This document shows positions 18,798 to 27,439 of a stretch of DNA of 64,000 bases, piece by piece. A model generated the notes under the pieces. That model did no database searches, was not told the origin of the DNA, and was given only the letters and a program-made list of their open reading frames with translations. The position numbers were made by a program, and so were the translations under genes. Source of the stretch: Filimonas sp. (GTDB taxonomy: Bacteria > Bacteroidota > Bacteroidia > Chitinophagales > Chitinophagaceae); NCBI GenBank assembly GCA_017306865.1, contig JAFKHH010000019.1, forward strand, positions 62,001-126,000. The letters run 5' to 3'. Every line of letters starts with the position of its first letter. The stretch's first letter is position 1.

Positions 18798-19370
18798 ATG
18801 AAAAAAAATATACTCTTCTTTATTATCTTTTGCTGCTTCGTTGCTGTATCTCACGCGCAAACTATTACGCGGGCACGTTTCAGCCTTTCTTACCGCTCTG
18901 ACAATTTTCGTTTTATAGAGTTAGAACTAAACAATCGCCTGCTGGTTGGCTTAAATGGCAATGGCGATATTATATATATGACAACATTAGATGGCTGCGA
19001 TGCATACGATACAGATAGCCTGCCTGAAATTACTTATTTCGATAAGCTAGATATAAATGATATACCCGGAAGAGTAAAATCCATTGGTAATATTAAAATT
19101 GCGTATAACAATGTATTTGACGTACACGATGTAAAGGGTACTTTAAAGTCCATTGGAGATATACAGGTAAAGTATTATAACGTCTTTGACATTCATGATC
19201 CAAAAGGGAAAGTGAAATCTGTAGGAGACGTCAGCATTATTTATTACAATAAGTTTGATGCAGACCAGTTATTCGGAAAAATAAAATCAATTAAAGGTAA
19301 TAACCAGCGAATATCTGTATTTATCAACCGTGCTCCGATACCTGGCAGATATACCATGCTATCAAATTAA
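18798..19370 (+). CDS. Small secreted protein with ~24-residue tandem repeats
   Basis: The ATG at 18798 gives a good signal peptide (MKKNILFFIIFCCFVAVSHA); the frame is open upstream without coding character. The 190-residue product has a central block, about residues 88-165, of three to four repeats of the form 'GxxKSIGDIxxxYYNxFDxxDxx', for example TLKSIGDIQVKYYNVFDIHD and KVKSVGDVSIIYYNKFDADQ. Strong conservation of the SIGD and YYNxFD words suggests short beta-hairpin turns of a solenoid or flat sheet. No enzymatic motif is present. The role is unknown; a surface or periplasmic structural protein is possible. It stands alone between repeat-rich gaps. Confidence 0.75.
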   Translation: MKKNILFFIIFCCFVAVSHAQTITRARFSLSYRSDNFRFIELELNNRLLVGLNGNGDIIYMTTLDGCDAYDTDSLPEITYFDKLDINDIPGRVKSIGNIKIAYNNVFDVHDVKGTLKSIGDIQVKYYNVFDIHDPKGKVKSVGDVSIIYYNKFDADQLFGKIKSIKGNNQRISVFINRAPIPGRYTMLSN

Positions 19371-19663
19371 GTCTTCAACCATGAAAACAACGAGATGATC
19401 AAAAAGAATATAAGGAAACACTCCTCTGCTCTTTACATAGGGGTTCGTGAACCTTTTGGTTAACTTAAGTTGCAGAATTCAACAAACAGTTTTTAACAAC
19501 TGCTACTTTAGCATGTACGTTTTTCTTCGCTTCAGGATAAACCGAAGGAAAATCTCCCGCAAGAAAAACAATCATCCACTTAGGCATTTCCTCCACCTGT
19601 TATTTATCTTTTCCGGCATAGGCATAACAATACAGCCGGAGTTGACTCCTGCTTTTAAAAGAA

Positions 19664-19790
19664 AAAAAATCAAGCCCCTCCAATAGGAAGGGCCTGATCC
19701 TGTACCTGAGTACAGATGCTTCAACTCCCCATTAAAGCACAGTAGCCCGTCTCTACCCATAACAGGCATGGTGTGCATGACGAATGAAAT
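19664..19790 (-). ncRNA. Candidate minus-strand small RNA with intrinsic terminator
   Basis: Read on the minus strand from about 19790 downward, the region forms three successive hairpins: TGCTT/AAGCA, CTGTAC-TCAG-GTACAG, and GATCAGGCCC..TATT..GGGGCTTGATT followed by a run of T. This is the shape of a free-standing small RNA, and there is no minus-strand protein gene for the terminator to serve: the only overlapping minus frame, 68 codons, is low-complexity and unrecognised. The start point and family are unknown, so confidence is moderate to low. Confidence 0.35.
19674..19693 (-). terminator. Rho-independent terminator on minus strand
   Basis: GCCCCTCC at 19674-19681 and GGAAGGGC at 19686-19693 form a stem with an AATA loop, extended by TCA/TGA pairs. 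On the minus strand it is followed by TTGATTTTTTTTC, a classical intrinsic terminator. It closes the candidate small RNA. Confidence 0.7.
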
Positions 19791-20030
19791 CTTACTGCAA
19801 AAAATAAATCCATGTGCATCCTTTACAGTACGCCTATATAATAAACTGGATTATGCTCATTCTTCCTACGCTGTTTATTTTTTTATATTAAAAAATTAAA
19901 CAAAAAGAGATGAAAACATTATAAAAGGCCATCTTGAAATATTTTTTTTATCATAGCTCAACATAATCAAAACACTTGCTGCCATTACGTTTCAGCTAAT
20001 CATCCAGATTAGTTTGAATGCTATTTCATT

Positions 20031-20125
20031 CATAAAATCATTTGTAAAAAAATTTGCTTGATTTTATCATCAATGGAAAATTCTAATTTTATCATTGAGA
20101 CTTACGATTTAGCCAACTTTATCAT
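20031..20125 (+). promoter_or_regulatory. Three TTTATCAT direct repeats upstream of sigma gene
   Basis: TTTTATCAT occurs at 20062-20070 and 20087-20095, and TTTATCAT at 20118-20125; an inverted ATAAAATCA lies at 20031-20039. They sit 35-130 bp upstream of the ECF sigma start. In A+T-rich DNA some repetition is expected, but the spacing and exactness fit an operator or an autoregulatory site. No binding protein is known. Confidence 0.3.
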
Positions 20126-20159
20126 CCATCGGCTTGCTGCCTTTATTCTTGTAACCAAA

Positions 20160-20714
20160 ATGATTCTTGTGGAAGTGAAAAAACAGTACATCGAGTTTCG
20201 GGTCCAGTTTGAAAAATACTATACTCCACTTTGTAAATACGCACTAGGTTATCTAAAAGATAAAGACCTGAGCGAAGACATTGTGCAGGATGTTTTCGTT
20301 ACTATATGGGAAAAAAGAAAAGACTTAATCACTTCTGTTTCTATTAAATATTATCTCTTTGCTGCAGTCAGAAACAACTGTTTAACCCATCTTTCTAAAA
20401 AAAATAAGTTGCCGGTTGAGCCTTTGATGGACTGTAATATACCTGATGAGGATGGCTGGCTGACACATGAAACAGCGAATGCGGGTAATCCGGTAAATTA
20501 TTCCGGCCTACTTGAAGACGGCATTAACCAGTTGCCAATCAAATGCAAAGAGGTTTTCCTGCTTAACAGGTTGGGCAATATGACGAACCAACAGATCGCA
20601 GATACATTAAACATTTCTGTAAAAACTGTCAATAACCAGTTATGGAAGGCAATGAAGATGCTGCGGGCTTTTGCAAAGAGTGCAAAAAACTGGTTACTAT
20701 TTTTTTTCATTTAA
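20160..20714 (+). CDS. ECF RNA polymerase sigma-70 factor (FecI-like)
   Basis: The ATG at 20160 gives a 184-residue protein of normal ECF size; an upstream TTG/ATG would add unlikely residues. Region 2 is visible (YYTPLCKYALGYLKDKDLSE, then DIVQDVFVTIWEKRKDL) and region 4 follows (LEDGINQLPIKCKEVFLLNR, then NMTNQQIADTLNISVKTVNN). It is followed after 52 bp by a FecR anti-sigma gene and then by an STN-bearing receptor, the standard trans-envelope signalling order. Its expected job is to transcribe the receptor operon when the receptor is loaded. Confidence 0.92.
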   Translation: MILVEVKKQYIEFRVQFEKYYTPLCKYALGYLKDKDLSEDIVQDVFVTIWEKRKDLITSVSIKYYLFAAVRNNCLTHLSKKNKLPVEPLMDCNIPDEDGWLTHETANAGNPVNYSGLLEDGINQLPIKCKEVFLLNRLGNMTNQQIADTLNISVKTVNNQLWKAMKMLRAFAKSAKNWLLFFFI

Positions 20715-20766
20715 ACTACCTTACACGTAGGAAGAATGGCCGTTTTTTAGTTATTAATATAAGATC

Positions 20767-21762
20767 ATGAAAGAGATCCCCGGTAATATTAAGGACATCA
20801 TTATCGATCATTTACAAAATAAAGCAGATGAGGCATCATGTAAACAGCTAAATGAATGGCGTCTGCTTTCTGTAGAAAATGATAACGCGTTTAAGCTGTT
20901 TGAGGAGGTCTGGCAACAAACTACTACTGCATTACAGGAGCCAACTTTTAATATTGCTGCTGCATGGGATATAGTGGACAAACGTATTGCTGCTCCCATA
21001 ACTTATGCATCTCCCAATGCCTCGTTAGCAAAAGCAGGTAGCCGCGTTACCCATTTACGAAAATCGGTAATAGCGGCATCTGTTTTGGCACTCATTCTTC
21101 TTATCAGCAGCTTGCTCTTCCGCATAAACAATGGCAAGCTGACCCAGATAGAAGCGCTGACGCAAAACCAGGAGGTTGTATTGCCGGATAGCTCACACGT
21201 TATACTACGTAAGGGCGCTACGTTGCAATACCCAATTAAATTTGATGGACGCGAGCGAAAGATATTCCTAAAGGGGGAAGCTTTTTTTATGGTGCAACGC
21301 AATGTAAGACTCCCGTTCCGCATACAGACGGAGCAATCTTTTATAGAGGTAAAGGGCACATCTTTTCTTGTACATGCAAGTGGCAATGCTGATCAGGTAG
21401 TGGTTGCGTCAGGCAGTGTATTGTTTTCAAGCAAGACTGACACGTCGCTACACTGCTTGCTAAACCCGCAACAGAAAGCAGTTTTCAATGGAAAGCAGTT
21501 TGCTACTATTGTAGTACAGGATTCTAATTATCTGTCGTGGTACACACGCGAGTTAAAGTTTGCCGGGAAAGAGCTTTCTGTTGTTGCAGCAGAATTGGCT
21601 GATTTTTATAAAGTGGATGTAATATTATCTGATACAACTATGGGACACCTGCGTATTACCGGCACATTTCACGAGCAGCCGCTTACACAAGTTTTAGATG
21701 AAATATCAATACTGACCGGTTTACAATATAAAAAGGTAAACACTACGTATTTAATATATTAA
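20767..21762 (+). CDS. FecR-family anti-sigma factor
   Basis: A 331-residue single-pass inner-membrane protein. The N-terminal cytoplasmic part (about 1-95) would bind the sigma factor. The membrane segment is SVIAASVLALILLISSLLFR at about 98-117. The periplasmic FecR domain contains LPDSSHVILRKGATLQYPIK, ERKIFLKGEAFFMVQRN and VKGTSFLVHASGN, and ends with the secretin-like DUF4974 region (LSVVAAELADFYKVDVILSD ... LTGLQYKKVNTTYLIY). It lies between the ECF sigma gene and the broken receptor gene on the same strand, so it should transmit the state of the receptor to the sigma factor. Confidence 0.92.
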   Translation: MKEIPGNIKDIIIDHLQNKADEASCKQLNEWRLLSVENDNAFKLFEEVWQQTTTALQEPTFNIAAAWDIVDKRIAAPITYASPNASLAKAGSRVTHLRKSVIAASVLALILLISSLLFRINNGKLTQIEALTQNQEVVLPDSSHVILRKGATLQYPIKFDGRERKIFLKGEAFFMVQRNVRLPFRIQTEQSFIEVKGTSFLVHASGNADQVVVASGSVLFSSKTDTSLHCLLNPQQKAVFNGKQFATIVVQDSNYLSWYTRELKFAGKELSVVAAELADFYKVDVILSDTTMGHLRITGTFHEQPLTQVLDEISILTGLQYKKVNTTYLIY

Positions 21763-21858
21763 ACAAATAGGGAGCACACGATAGAAAACTATACTACGAA
21801 TACCTGTGTATGGCAGCGGAGGTGGTTTTTACAAAAAAGGAAATCACGTCTCACTATT

Positions 21859-24419
21859 TTGTTGCTCTTACTTTTATATAATCCTGTAGTTTCCTTCAGC
21901 CAACAAAGCATATATACACAACAGATCAAGTTGTCGCAAACAACAGGATCTGTTTTTTCATTGCTCCAACAGGTAAGTGATGAAAATAAGATTATCATAG
22001 AGTTTTCTCCCTCTTTTATACAAAACAAACAGCATGTTACGTTACCGAGGCAAAACATGACGCTTGGTGAGGTCCTGGATGCATTGCTTGCAGGTCAGAA
22101 AATTTCGGCTAAAGTAAAAAATAATAAAATCATTCTTGCGCCAGCAGCGTTACCTATGCAAAAGGGCAGCCTCCTTGAGCATTATTACCTGAGCGGGTAC
22201 GTACAGGAAAGAGTAAGCCTGGAGCCTTTACCATTTGCATTTATTAAGGCATTTCCTTCGGGCCTTGTATGCCAGGCAAACATAAAGGGCTATTATACTA
22301 TGTCATTGCCTGCTGGTGTACACAAGCTTACAGTTCTATATGCAGGCTATCCTCCTAAAACGATTGAGGTAACCATTAGTGCTTCCAAGCAAATGAACCT
22401 GGCAATACAAAGCGATACTTTACCTGCTGTAAAACTTTCCTCAGCAAACAAGCTTTTAAAAGATGGTGGCTCTATAGCTAGTAAATATCTGTCCAATGCT
22501 TATACAAATGTGCTTGGTGATGCCGACCCGGTACGGTCTGTGTACCTGCTGCCAGGCAATATTGAAACGCAGGAGTTGATGGGCAAAATGGTGGTGCGAG
22601 GAGGGGACCCTAGTCACAATCTTTTCTTGCTGGATGGAAGCAGGGTGTATAATCCCACTCATTTGTTGGGCGAGATATCTATTGTGAATGAGACCTCAAT
22701 GAAAACGATCAGGCAATTTAAAAATGATTTTCCTGCTTACCTTAACGATGCGCTTTCCGGTGTTACAGAAGTAACTACTAAGGATGGCAATATGGCAAAG
22801 TGGCAAGGAACAGCATCTGCAAGTCTGCTTGCAGGAGCTTTTACTATAGAAGGGCCTTTGATAAAAAATAAAACAGCCATCATGGCTTCTGTAAGGCAAA
22901 GCTGGCGAACTCCGGTAATACGTTTACTGGAGGATGACTATAAAGCTAATTTCTATGATATTCATTTAAAGGTTACGCAGTTAATTAATAGCCGGCATAA
23001 AATAATGTTAAGCGGGTATGCAGGAAACGATTTGCTAAATTTGAAAAATGAGAGTGTACTGAAACAACAGCACTGGGGTAATCGCATGGCAAATATTAGC
23101 TGGAACTATGCTTTGAGCAATAAAGTCTTTTTAAATACCTACGCAGGTATCAGCAAGTATAAAACAATAGCTGATGTAGATCAGGGCAATGCGATTGATT
23201 CCATAACGAATACCCCCAAAGAATTTCTTTTACGAATGAAGCATCGATTACGGAGGCTGAAGCTAAAACTCAGATGGACATTACTTCTATCAAAAACGTA
23301 CGGCTTAAGATAGGTGCAAACGGCTCTTCTACTACTATACAGCCGTTGCATACGATTGCCAGTAAAGAAGTAAGACAATTAAATCTTGTAGAAAATGATA
23401 TACAACCAATGTCTTACAAAACGTATGGCTTGTTTTGCGAGCAGGAAATAAAACCGTTTACTTCATTTTTTATAAGACCTGCTGTTTACCTAAACAGGTA
23501 TTTCTACCGGGATTATACACATACTTCATTACAGCCCCGGCTGTTTATGTCCTATCGTTTTTTACAAACTAACCAATTCACTTTTTCTTATGCCAGGATG
23601 AACCAGTTTCTGCACCAGGTGAGCAGGCTGGACCTGGGCGCAATCAGCGACTTCTGGGTTCCGTCTACAAGGATGCTGCCTCCTGCACAAAGCAATACGA
23701 TTAATCTTGGCTATAAGAAAAAGATCAGTAAGGATTTACGTCTTTCTGTAGATGTTTACTGTAAAACGATGAAACATATTACCAACTTCGCAGAAGGCGG
23801 TAATATATTCTATGATGTGCGGCAGTGGGAAGATAACATACGCACGGGAAAAGGACGAAGCTATGGCACAGAAATACTACTGCTGAGGAAGGCTGAGAAG
23901 TGGTCTGCACAACTGGCTTATACATTATCCTGGAGTTCCCGGCAATTTCCAGATATGAATAAAGGGGTCTGGTACCCGTATAAATATGACCGAAGGCATG
24001 TGTTAAATATTGCATTCAATTACCAGTTAAAGAAATGGATTGAGGCGAATTGTATTGGCACTTTTAATACCGGAGATTGGATGTGGCTGATACCAGCTTC
24101 TGCCTCTAATCCTAATGGTTCAATTAGCACTGCAACTACTTTTGTTAACCCCAGTTCTGCTACGCTTTCTTACAATCATTTGAACGGGCAAAGAACACCC
24201 TCCGCGTACCGCTTTAACTGTAACACTACCATTCAGCTAAAAGCGTCACCTACTTTTAGCCACCGCATATCTGCAGGTATAAATACACTTTTTGCAGCAG
24301 ACAACATCTCTTTTTTTAGCATTCCCTGGATGATTCAGACCAATCAGGCAAGCGAAAACATTACTGTTAAAAAAACACTTAATCTCCTTGGCTATATTTC
24401 CTACACATTATCTTTTTAA
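21859..24419 (+). pseudogene. FecA-type TonB receptor broken by a one-base frameshift
   Basis: Two overlapping frames, 21859-23313 and 23274-24419, form one receptor. The first has an STN domain (QQIKLSQTTGSVFSLLQQVS to KNNKIILAP), a carboxypeptidase-regulatory-like segment and a plug (ELMGKMVVRGGDPSHNLFLL, GVTEVTTKDGN); the second continues the barrel and ends in LLGYISYTLSF. The break is at the CCCCC run 23213-23217: adding one C makes the reading continue as NTPQRISFTNEASITEAEAK. The 5' end is also odd: no ATG in frame, only TTG at 21859 or a rarer codon upstream, while the frame is open right back to the FecR stop. A sequencing error, a real null allele or phase variation are all possible. 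Confidence 0.85.
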
Positions 24420-24953
24420 AAAAGCCTGGCCTTGCGTAGGAAAAAGAGGAGATTTTATGTTTTAATAGTATGGGGTGCGGCAATGTTCCCGGGAAATTTT
24501 AAATACCTAATCATGCCAGTAATAATTAATCAATGAAAAACCAAACTTCTTAAAACAAACATTCATCCCCTGAGCAGCAGGAATGAATGACCAACGATTA
24601 GAAGGATGATGCCATGTGCACACAAAAGATTAAATGTCTACTTACTCTTTTTTGCACAAGCTTAAGAGTGACTTTGTATAAGTCACTCTTTTTGTAGCAG
24701 GGACACGCCATAGATATTCAATCATGCAATAGGCTTGCGACAAACAATTAGAGGAAGGCAATTGACATTGCCCTCCTTTTGTTGCTATAAGAACGACCTG
24801 CTGATAATAACCTTATAACTGAGTATTAAGGATTATTCCTATCCATTTTGCACCAATAAGATCATTTGAGAGATGCAAAAGCATAGGAATAAATATCAAA
24901 ACGAGGTTTTTACTATATAGGCTCGTAATTCATTCCGGTCAAGCGCATTTATT
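24420..24953. other. 530-bp gap with terminator-like hairpins
   Basis: No coding sequence is supported. It contains the hairpin at 24663-24690 and a weaker one near 24751-24783 (GGCAAT/ATTGCC followed by CTCCTTTTG). The remainder is plain A+T-rich sequence before the receiver-like gene. Confidence 0.5.
24663..24690 (+). terminator. Intrinsic terminator
   Basis: AAGAGTGACTT (24663-24673) pairs perfectly with AAGTCACTCTT (24680-24690) around TGTATA and is followed by TTTTG. It lies 244 bp after the receptor stop and probably ends the sigma/FecR/receptor transcript. Confidence 0.75.
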
Positions 24954-24980
24954 TTGAGACTACTTTATATTTTTTGCCCC

Positions 24981-25376
24981 ATGAATACAACTAAGAAAAA
25001 AAATATTTTACTAGTCGCTTATGATGAAGAGGAAGAGTTATTACTCCGGCTTTCATTAGGTGAGCTTACAGGTCATTTTACCTGCTATGCTGCAAGTAAT
25101 GAAAAAAATGTGCTGGCGTATCTGCAACAACATGAAGCAGACATTATTATTACAGACATCTGTAGAAAAACTTACGTTAACTGTAAGATGATTGCCAGGG
25201 TTCAAAAAAAATATAACATCCCTGTTTTGATACTATCTTCAGTCGAAACAGCCAAAATACGCTTAATAAAACAACTCTACATTATTGGTTACATTTATAA
25301 AGATAACTGCTATATGAAATGGTCTATGCAGCTTAGAAAAATGTTGCTATTCTTTTTGAACTACAGAGCGAAATGA
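24981..25376 (+). CDS. Degenerate single-domain response-regulator receiver
   Basis: The ATG at 24981 begins MNTTKKKNILLVAYDEEEEL, and the product is 131 residues, the size of a lone receiver domain. The beta-alpha pattern fits CheY: ILLVAYDEEEE (acidic patch shifted, normally D-D/E), IIITDI with the Asp in the phosphorylation position, VLILSS with the Ser in the Thr/Ser position, and YIYKDN with the conserved Lys. The region after the Asp (CRKTYVNCK) departs from the normal loop, and the acidic pair is atypical, so phosphorylation is uncertain. It has no output domain and no neighbouring kinase. It may be a decoy or a partner of an orphan kinase (inference). Confidence 0.6.
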   Translation: MNTTKKKNILLVAYDEEEELLLRLSLGELTGHFTCYAASNEKNVLAYLQQHEADIIITDICRKTYVNCKMIARVQKKYNIPVLILSSVETAKIRLIKQLYIIGYIYKDNCYMKWSMQLRKMLLFFLNYRAK

Positions 25377-25442
25377 TCAAGCTAAATCATGCCCTACGTG
25401 CATTGCACAACAGGGCACGATATTGTACAATTCATCCCACCA

Positions 25443-25901
25443 CTATCGCATATATGGCCTCGATGCCAATGGAGAAAACGGCCAGGGGATCATTAGCAAT
25501 ATAATGAGCAGGGCTATTGAATACCAGATAGCCATTGTTTTAAATTTCAATTTATCTGTAGCGCGCCGTTTGGCATATGCCGATCCTATAGTAATTACAA
25601 CAACTGCAAGTAACATCATAGTGCTATGCTCCATACCAAAGAATCTTATTCCCCGGTTATGTTTAGCCTCTTTATAACTGTGCAGGAAATATTGAACAAG
25701 GGGACTGATGCAATAGAGGCAGATGCCTAGTAAGAGTTGTATATGCGCTATAGTAGCAGTAGTATGGCGTATAAGATTATCTGCACGGCTAAATGTCCTG
25801 TTTGTTTTCCACCCTTTGCATGCCCGGTATATGGCATAGATAATACTGACTAATACAAGCCAGCGCACGAGTGAATGAATCGTAAGTATTATTGCATACA
25901 T
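25443..25901 (-). CDS. Four-helix membrane protein, conserved in Bacteroidota
   Basis: The start at 25901 (MYAIILTIHSLVRW) places the first helix at the N-terminus; longer in-frame versions would run into the upstream gene. The 152-residue protein has about four membrane helices, with conserved-looking histidines near helix starts (LTIHSLVRW, TATIAHIQLLLGI, RFFGMEHSTMM), reminiscent of haem-binding cytochrome-b-like small membrane proteins. I recall this as a common uncharacterised family of the phylum but cannot name it. It starts 2 bp after the DUF6010 gene ends, so the two form an operon. Confidence 0.65.
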   Translation of the reverse strand: MYAIILTIHSLVRWLVLVSIIYAIYRACKGWKTNRTFSRADNLIRHTTATIAHIQLLLGICLYCISPLVQYFLHSYKEAKHNRGIRFFGMEHSTMMLLAVVVITIGSAYAKRRATDKLKFKTMAIWYSIALLIILLMIPWPFSPLASRPYMR

Positions 25902-25903
25902 GT

Positions 25904-26341
25904 TTACTGTAGTTTTAAAGTGTTCGCTCTTTTCCGGAAAAGGTTGGTAACAGGAGGCGCTTTCATAAAGAACCATATTGCCAATATGCTATCGCATACT
26001 GCACAGCCGGCAGATGAGGAAGGAGAGAATGGTACAATGGGATTTCCATATAAATGATGCAACACATCCCAACATGAATGCAGTAGCCAGCCGATACCGA
26101 TGAAATAATAATGCGTCAGCCCTTTAAAAGCAACAAAGACCATTAATGTACAGAAAGCAAATTCCCAACCGCCCAGTCCTCCGCTGAGGTAGGTGGCGCC
26201 AGCTCCGCCAATAACAATGGCATTCAGCTTTTGCCTGGTGGGTTCTTTTAGTAATGAAGAAAAGGTGATGTATAAGAGTGCGATCATTACTGCGCACAAT
26301 CCATGTATGAGTGTAAACTCAGGTACAACATGCGTTTCCAT
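25904..26341 (-). CDS. DUF6010 family membrane protein
   Basis: A 145-residue integral membrane protein with three to four helices. It matches the DUF6010 pattern: GGAGATYLSGGLGGWEFAF, HYYFIGIGWLLHSCWDVLHH followed by LYGNPIVPF, and the closing GCAVCDSILAIWFF. The conserved His, Trp and Cys residues suggest cofactor or metal binding, but the family has no known function. It is co-directional with, and 2 bp from, the following membrane protein and 69 bp downstream of an AraC-type regulator, which may control both. Confidence 0.8.
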   Translation of the reverse strand: METHVVPEFTLIHGLCAVMIALLYITFSSLLKEPTRQKLNAIVIGGAGATYLSGGLGGWEFAFCTLMVFVAFKGLTHYYFIGIGWLLHSCWDVLHHLYGNPIVPFSPSSSAGCAVCDSILAIWFFMKAPPVTNLFRKRANTLKLQ

Positions 26342-26410
26342 TCTTTGTGTGTTTTATACCGCAAAGTTGCGTGCATGAACATACCTGTTTTAGGACGGGG
26401 AAAGCTGTTT

Positions 26411-27334
26411 TTAGGATTTTTCAATCATCTTACGGAAAGCTGTTGGGGTAACACCTTCGTATTTTTTAAACAGACGGGTAAAGTAAGACTGGTCTTCCAA
26501 CCCTACAGCAGCGGCTATTTCACTAACAGAAAGATCGCTCTGCCCCAACAATACTTTTGCTTCCAAAATTATTCCTTCATCTATCCACCGGGTAACGGGT
26601 TTGTCAGTAGCGGCTTTCACGGCCTTGTTCAGATGATTGGGAGATACGTGAAGCATAGTTGCATAGTCTGTAACCAGGTGCATGCTACGTGCATGTGCAA
26701 ACAGTAGTTCCCGGAAGGCATTGGCAAGCTTCATAGCGGCAGGCGGCCGGTCCTGCGCAATGGGTTTGTATGCGCGGTTTACCTCGCACAGCAAGGTGAT
26801 AAAATAGGGTTGTATGATATCCAGGTTTTGCAATCCGTTCGTAACATATTCTAGCAATATGCGTTTGAATAGGTGTAGCACAAACTTAGCTGTTTGCGCA
26901 TCGGGCTGTATTACATAATTGCCCCAGATGCGCAGAAATTCGAAGTCTTTCAGCAGATCACTTTTGCCAAACTTCCCTACTAGTATATCGTTGTGAAAAT
27001 TGCAGAGATATCCCTTGTTGAATTTACTGTCATCGTATGCATCAAATGAAAACACCTGCCCGGCTGGCACAAACAACATTTCATTTTTATGGATCGTACA
27101 TTTCTGTCCGCCTATTTGCATGTATGCCTCGCCTGCAGTCAGGTAAATGCAGGTATGTGTATGCGAGCGCGACGGTGGCACAGCGTGGCTTACATGGCGG
27201 TACATGTCCTCTACTTTTACGATGAGGAATTTGTTCTGGTCACCTTTAAGTTGAGCCTGCAATTCATCCGAAGGCATAAACTTAGCAGTGAATGATTTTG
27301 TATCGTATAGCTTTATTTTATTGTGCGCAGGCAT
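26411..27334 (-). CDS. AraC-family transcriptional regulator with cupin sensor
   Basis: I chose the ATG at 27334 (MPAHNKIKLYDTKSF), giving 307 residues; a TTG nine codons upstream is the only extension. The N-terminal part is an AraC-binding cupin-like domain with SHTHTCIYLTAGEAYMQIGG and MLFVPAGQVFSFDA. The C-terminal part is a two-HTH AraC domain (HVSPNHLNKAVKAATDKPV ... AAAVGLEDQSYFTRLFKKYE, then GVTPTAFRK). The gene lies upstream of the DUF6010 pair on the same strand, so that pair is the nearest candidate target. Confidence 0.87.
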   Translation of the reverse strand: MPAHNKIKLYDTKSFTAKFMPSDELQAQLKGDQNKFLIVKVEDMYRHVSHAVPPSRSHTHTCIYLTAGEAYMQIGGQKCTIHKNEMLFVPAGQVFSFDAYDDSKFNKGYLCNFHNDILVGKFGKSDLLKDFEFLRIWGNYVIQPDAQTAKFVLHLFKRILLEYVTNGLQNLDIIQPYFITLLCEVNRAYKPIAQDRPPAAMKLANAFRELLFAHARSMHLVTDYATMLHVSPNHLNKAVKAATDKPVTRWIDEGIILEAKVLLGQSDLSVSEIAAAVGLEDQSYFTRLFKKYEGVTPTAFRKMIEKS

Positions 27335-27439
27335 AAATGAGTAACTACAAAGTAACGGCAATTTATGTTAGCCCTGTAGTGCTTTCTATTGGCATAAGTG
27401 CGTTATATCGAATAAAGCGCATAAGTAGTTTTTTATACA

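Noticed and set aside
19447..19686. 79-codon plus-strand frame
   Set aside because: Basic, low-complexity composition and overlap with the candidate small RNA and its terminator; no protein features.
23210..23240. Programmed -1 ribosomal frameshift in the receptor gene
   Set aside because: No X-XXY-YYZ slippery heptamer is in the right frame (codons are ACC CCC AAA), and TonB receptors are not known to use one. A one-C deletion is simpler.
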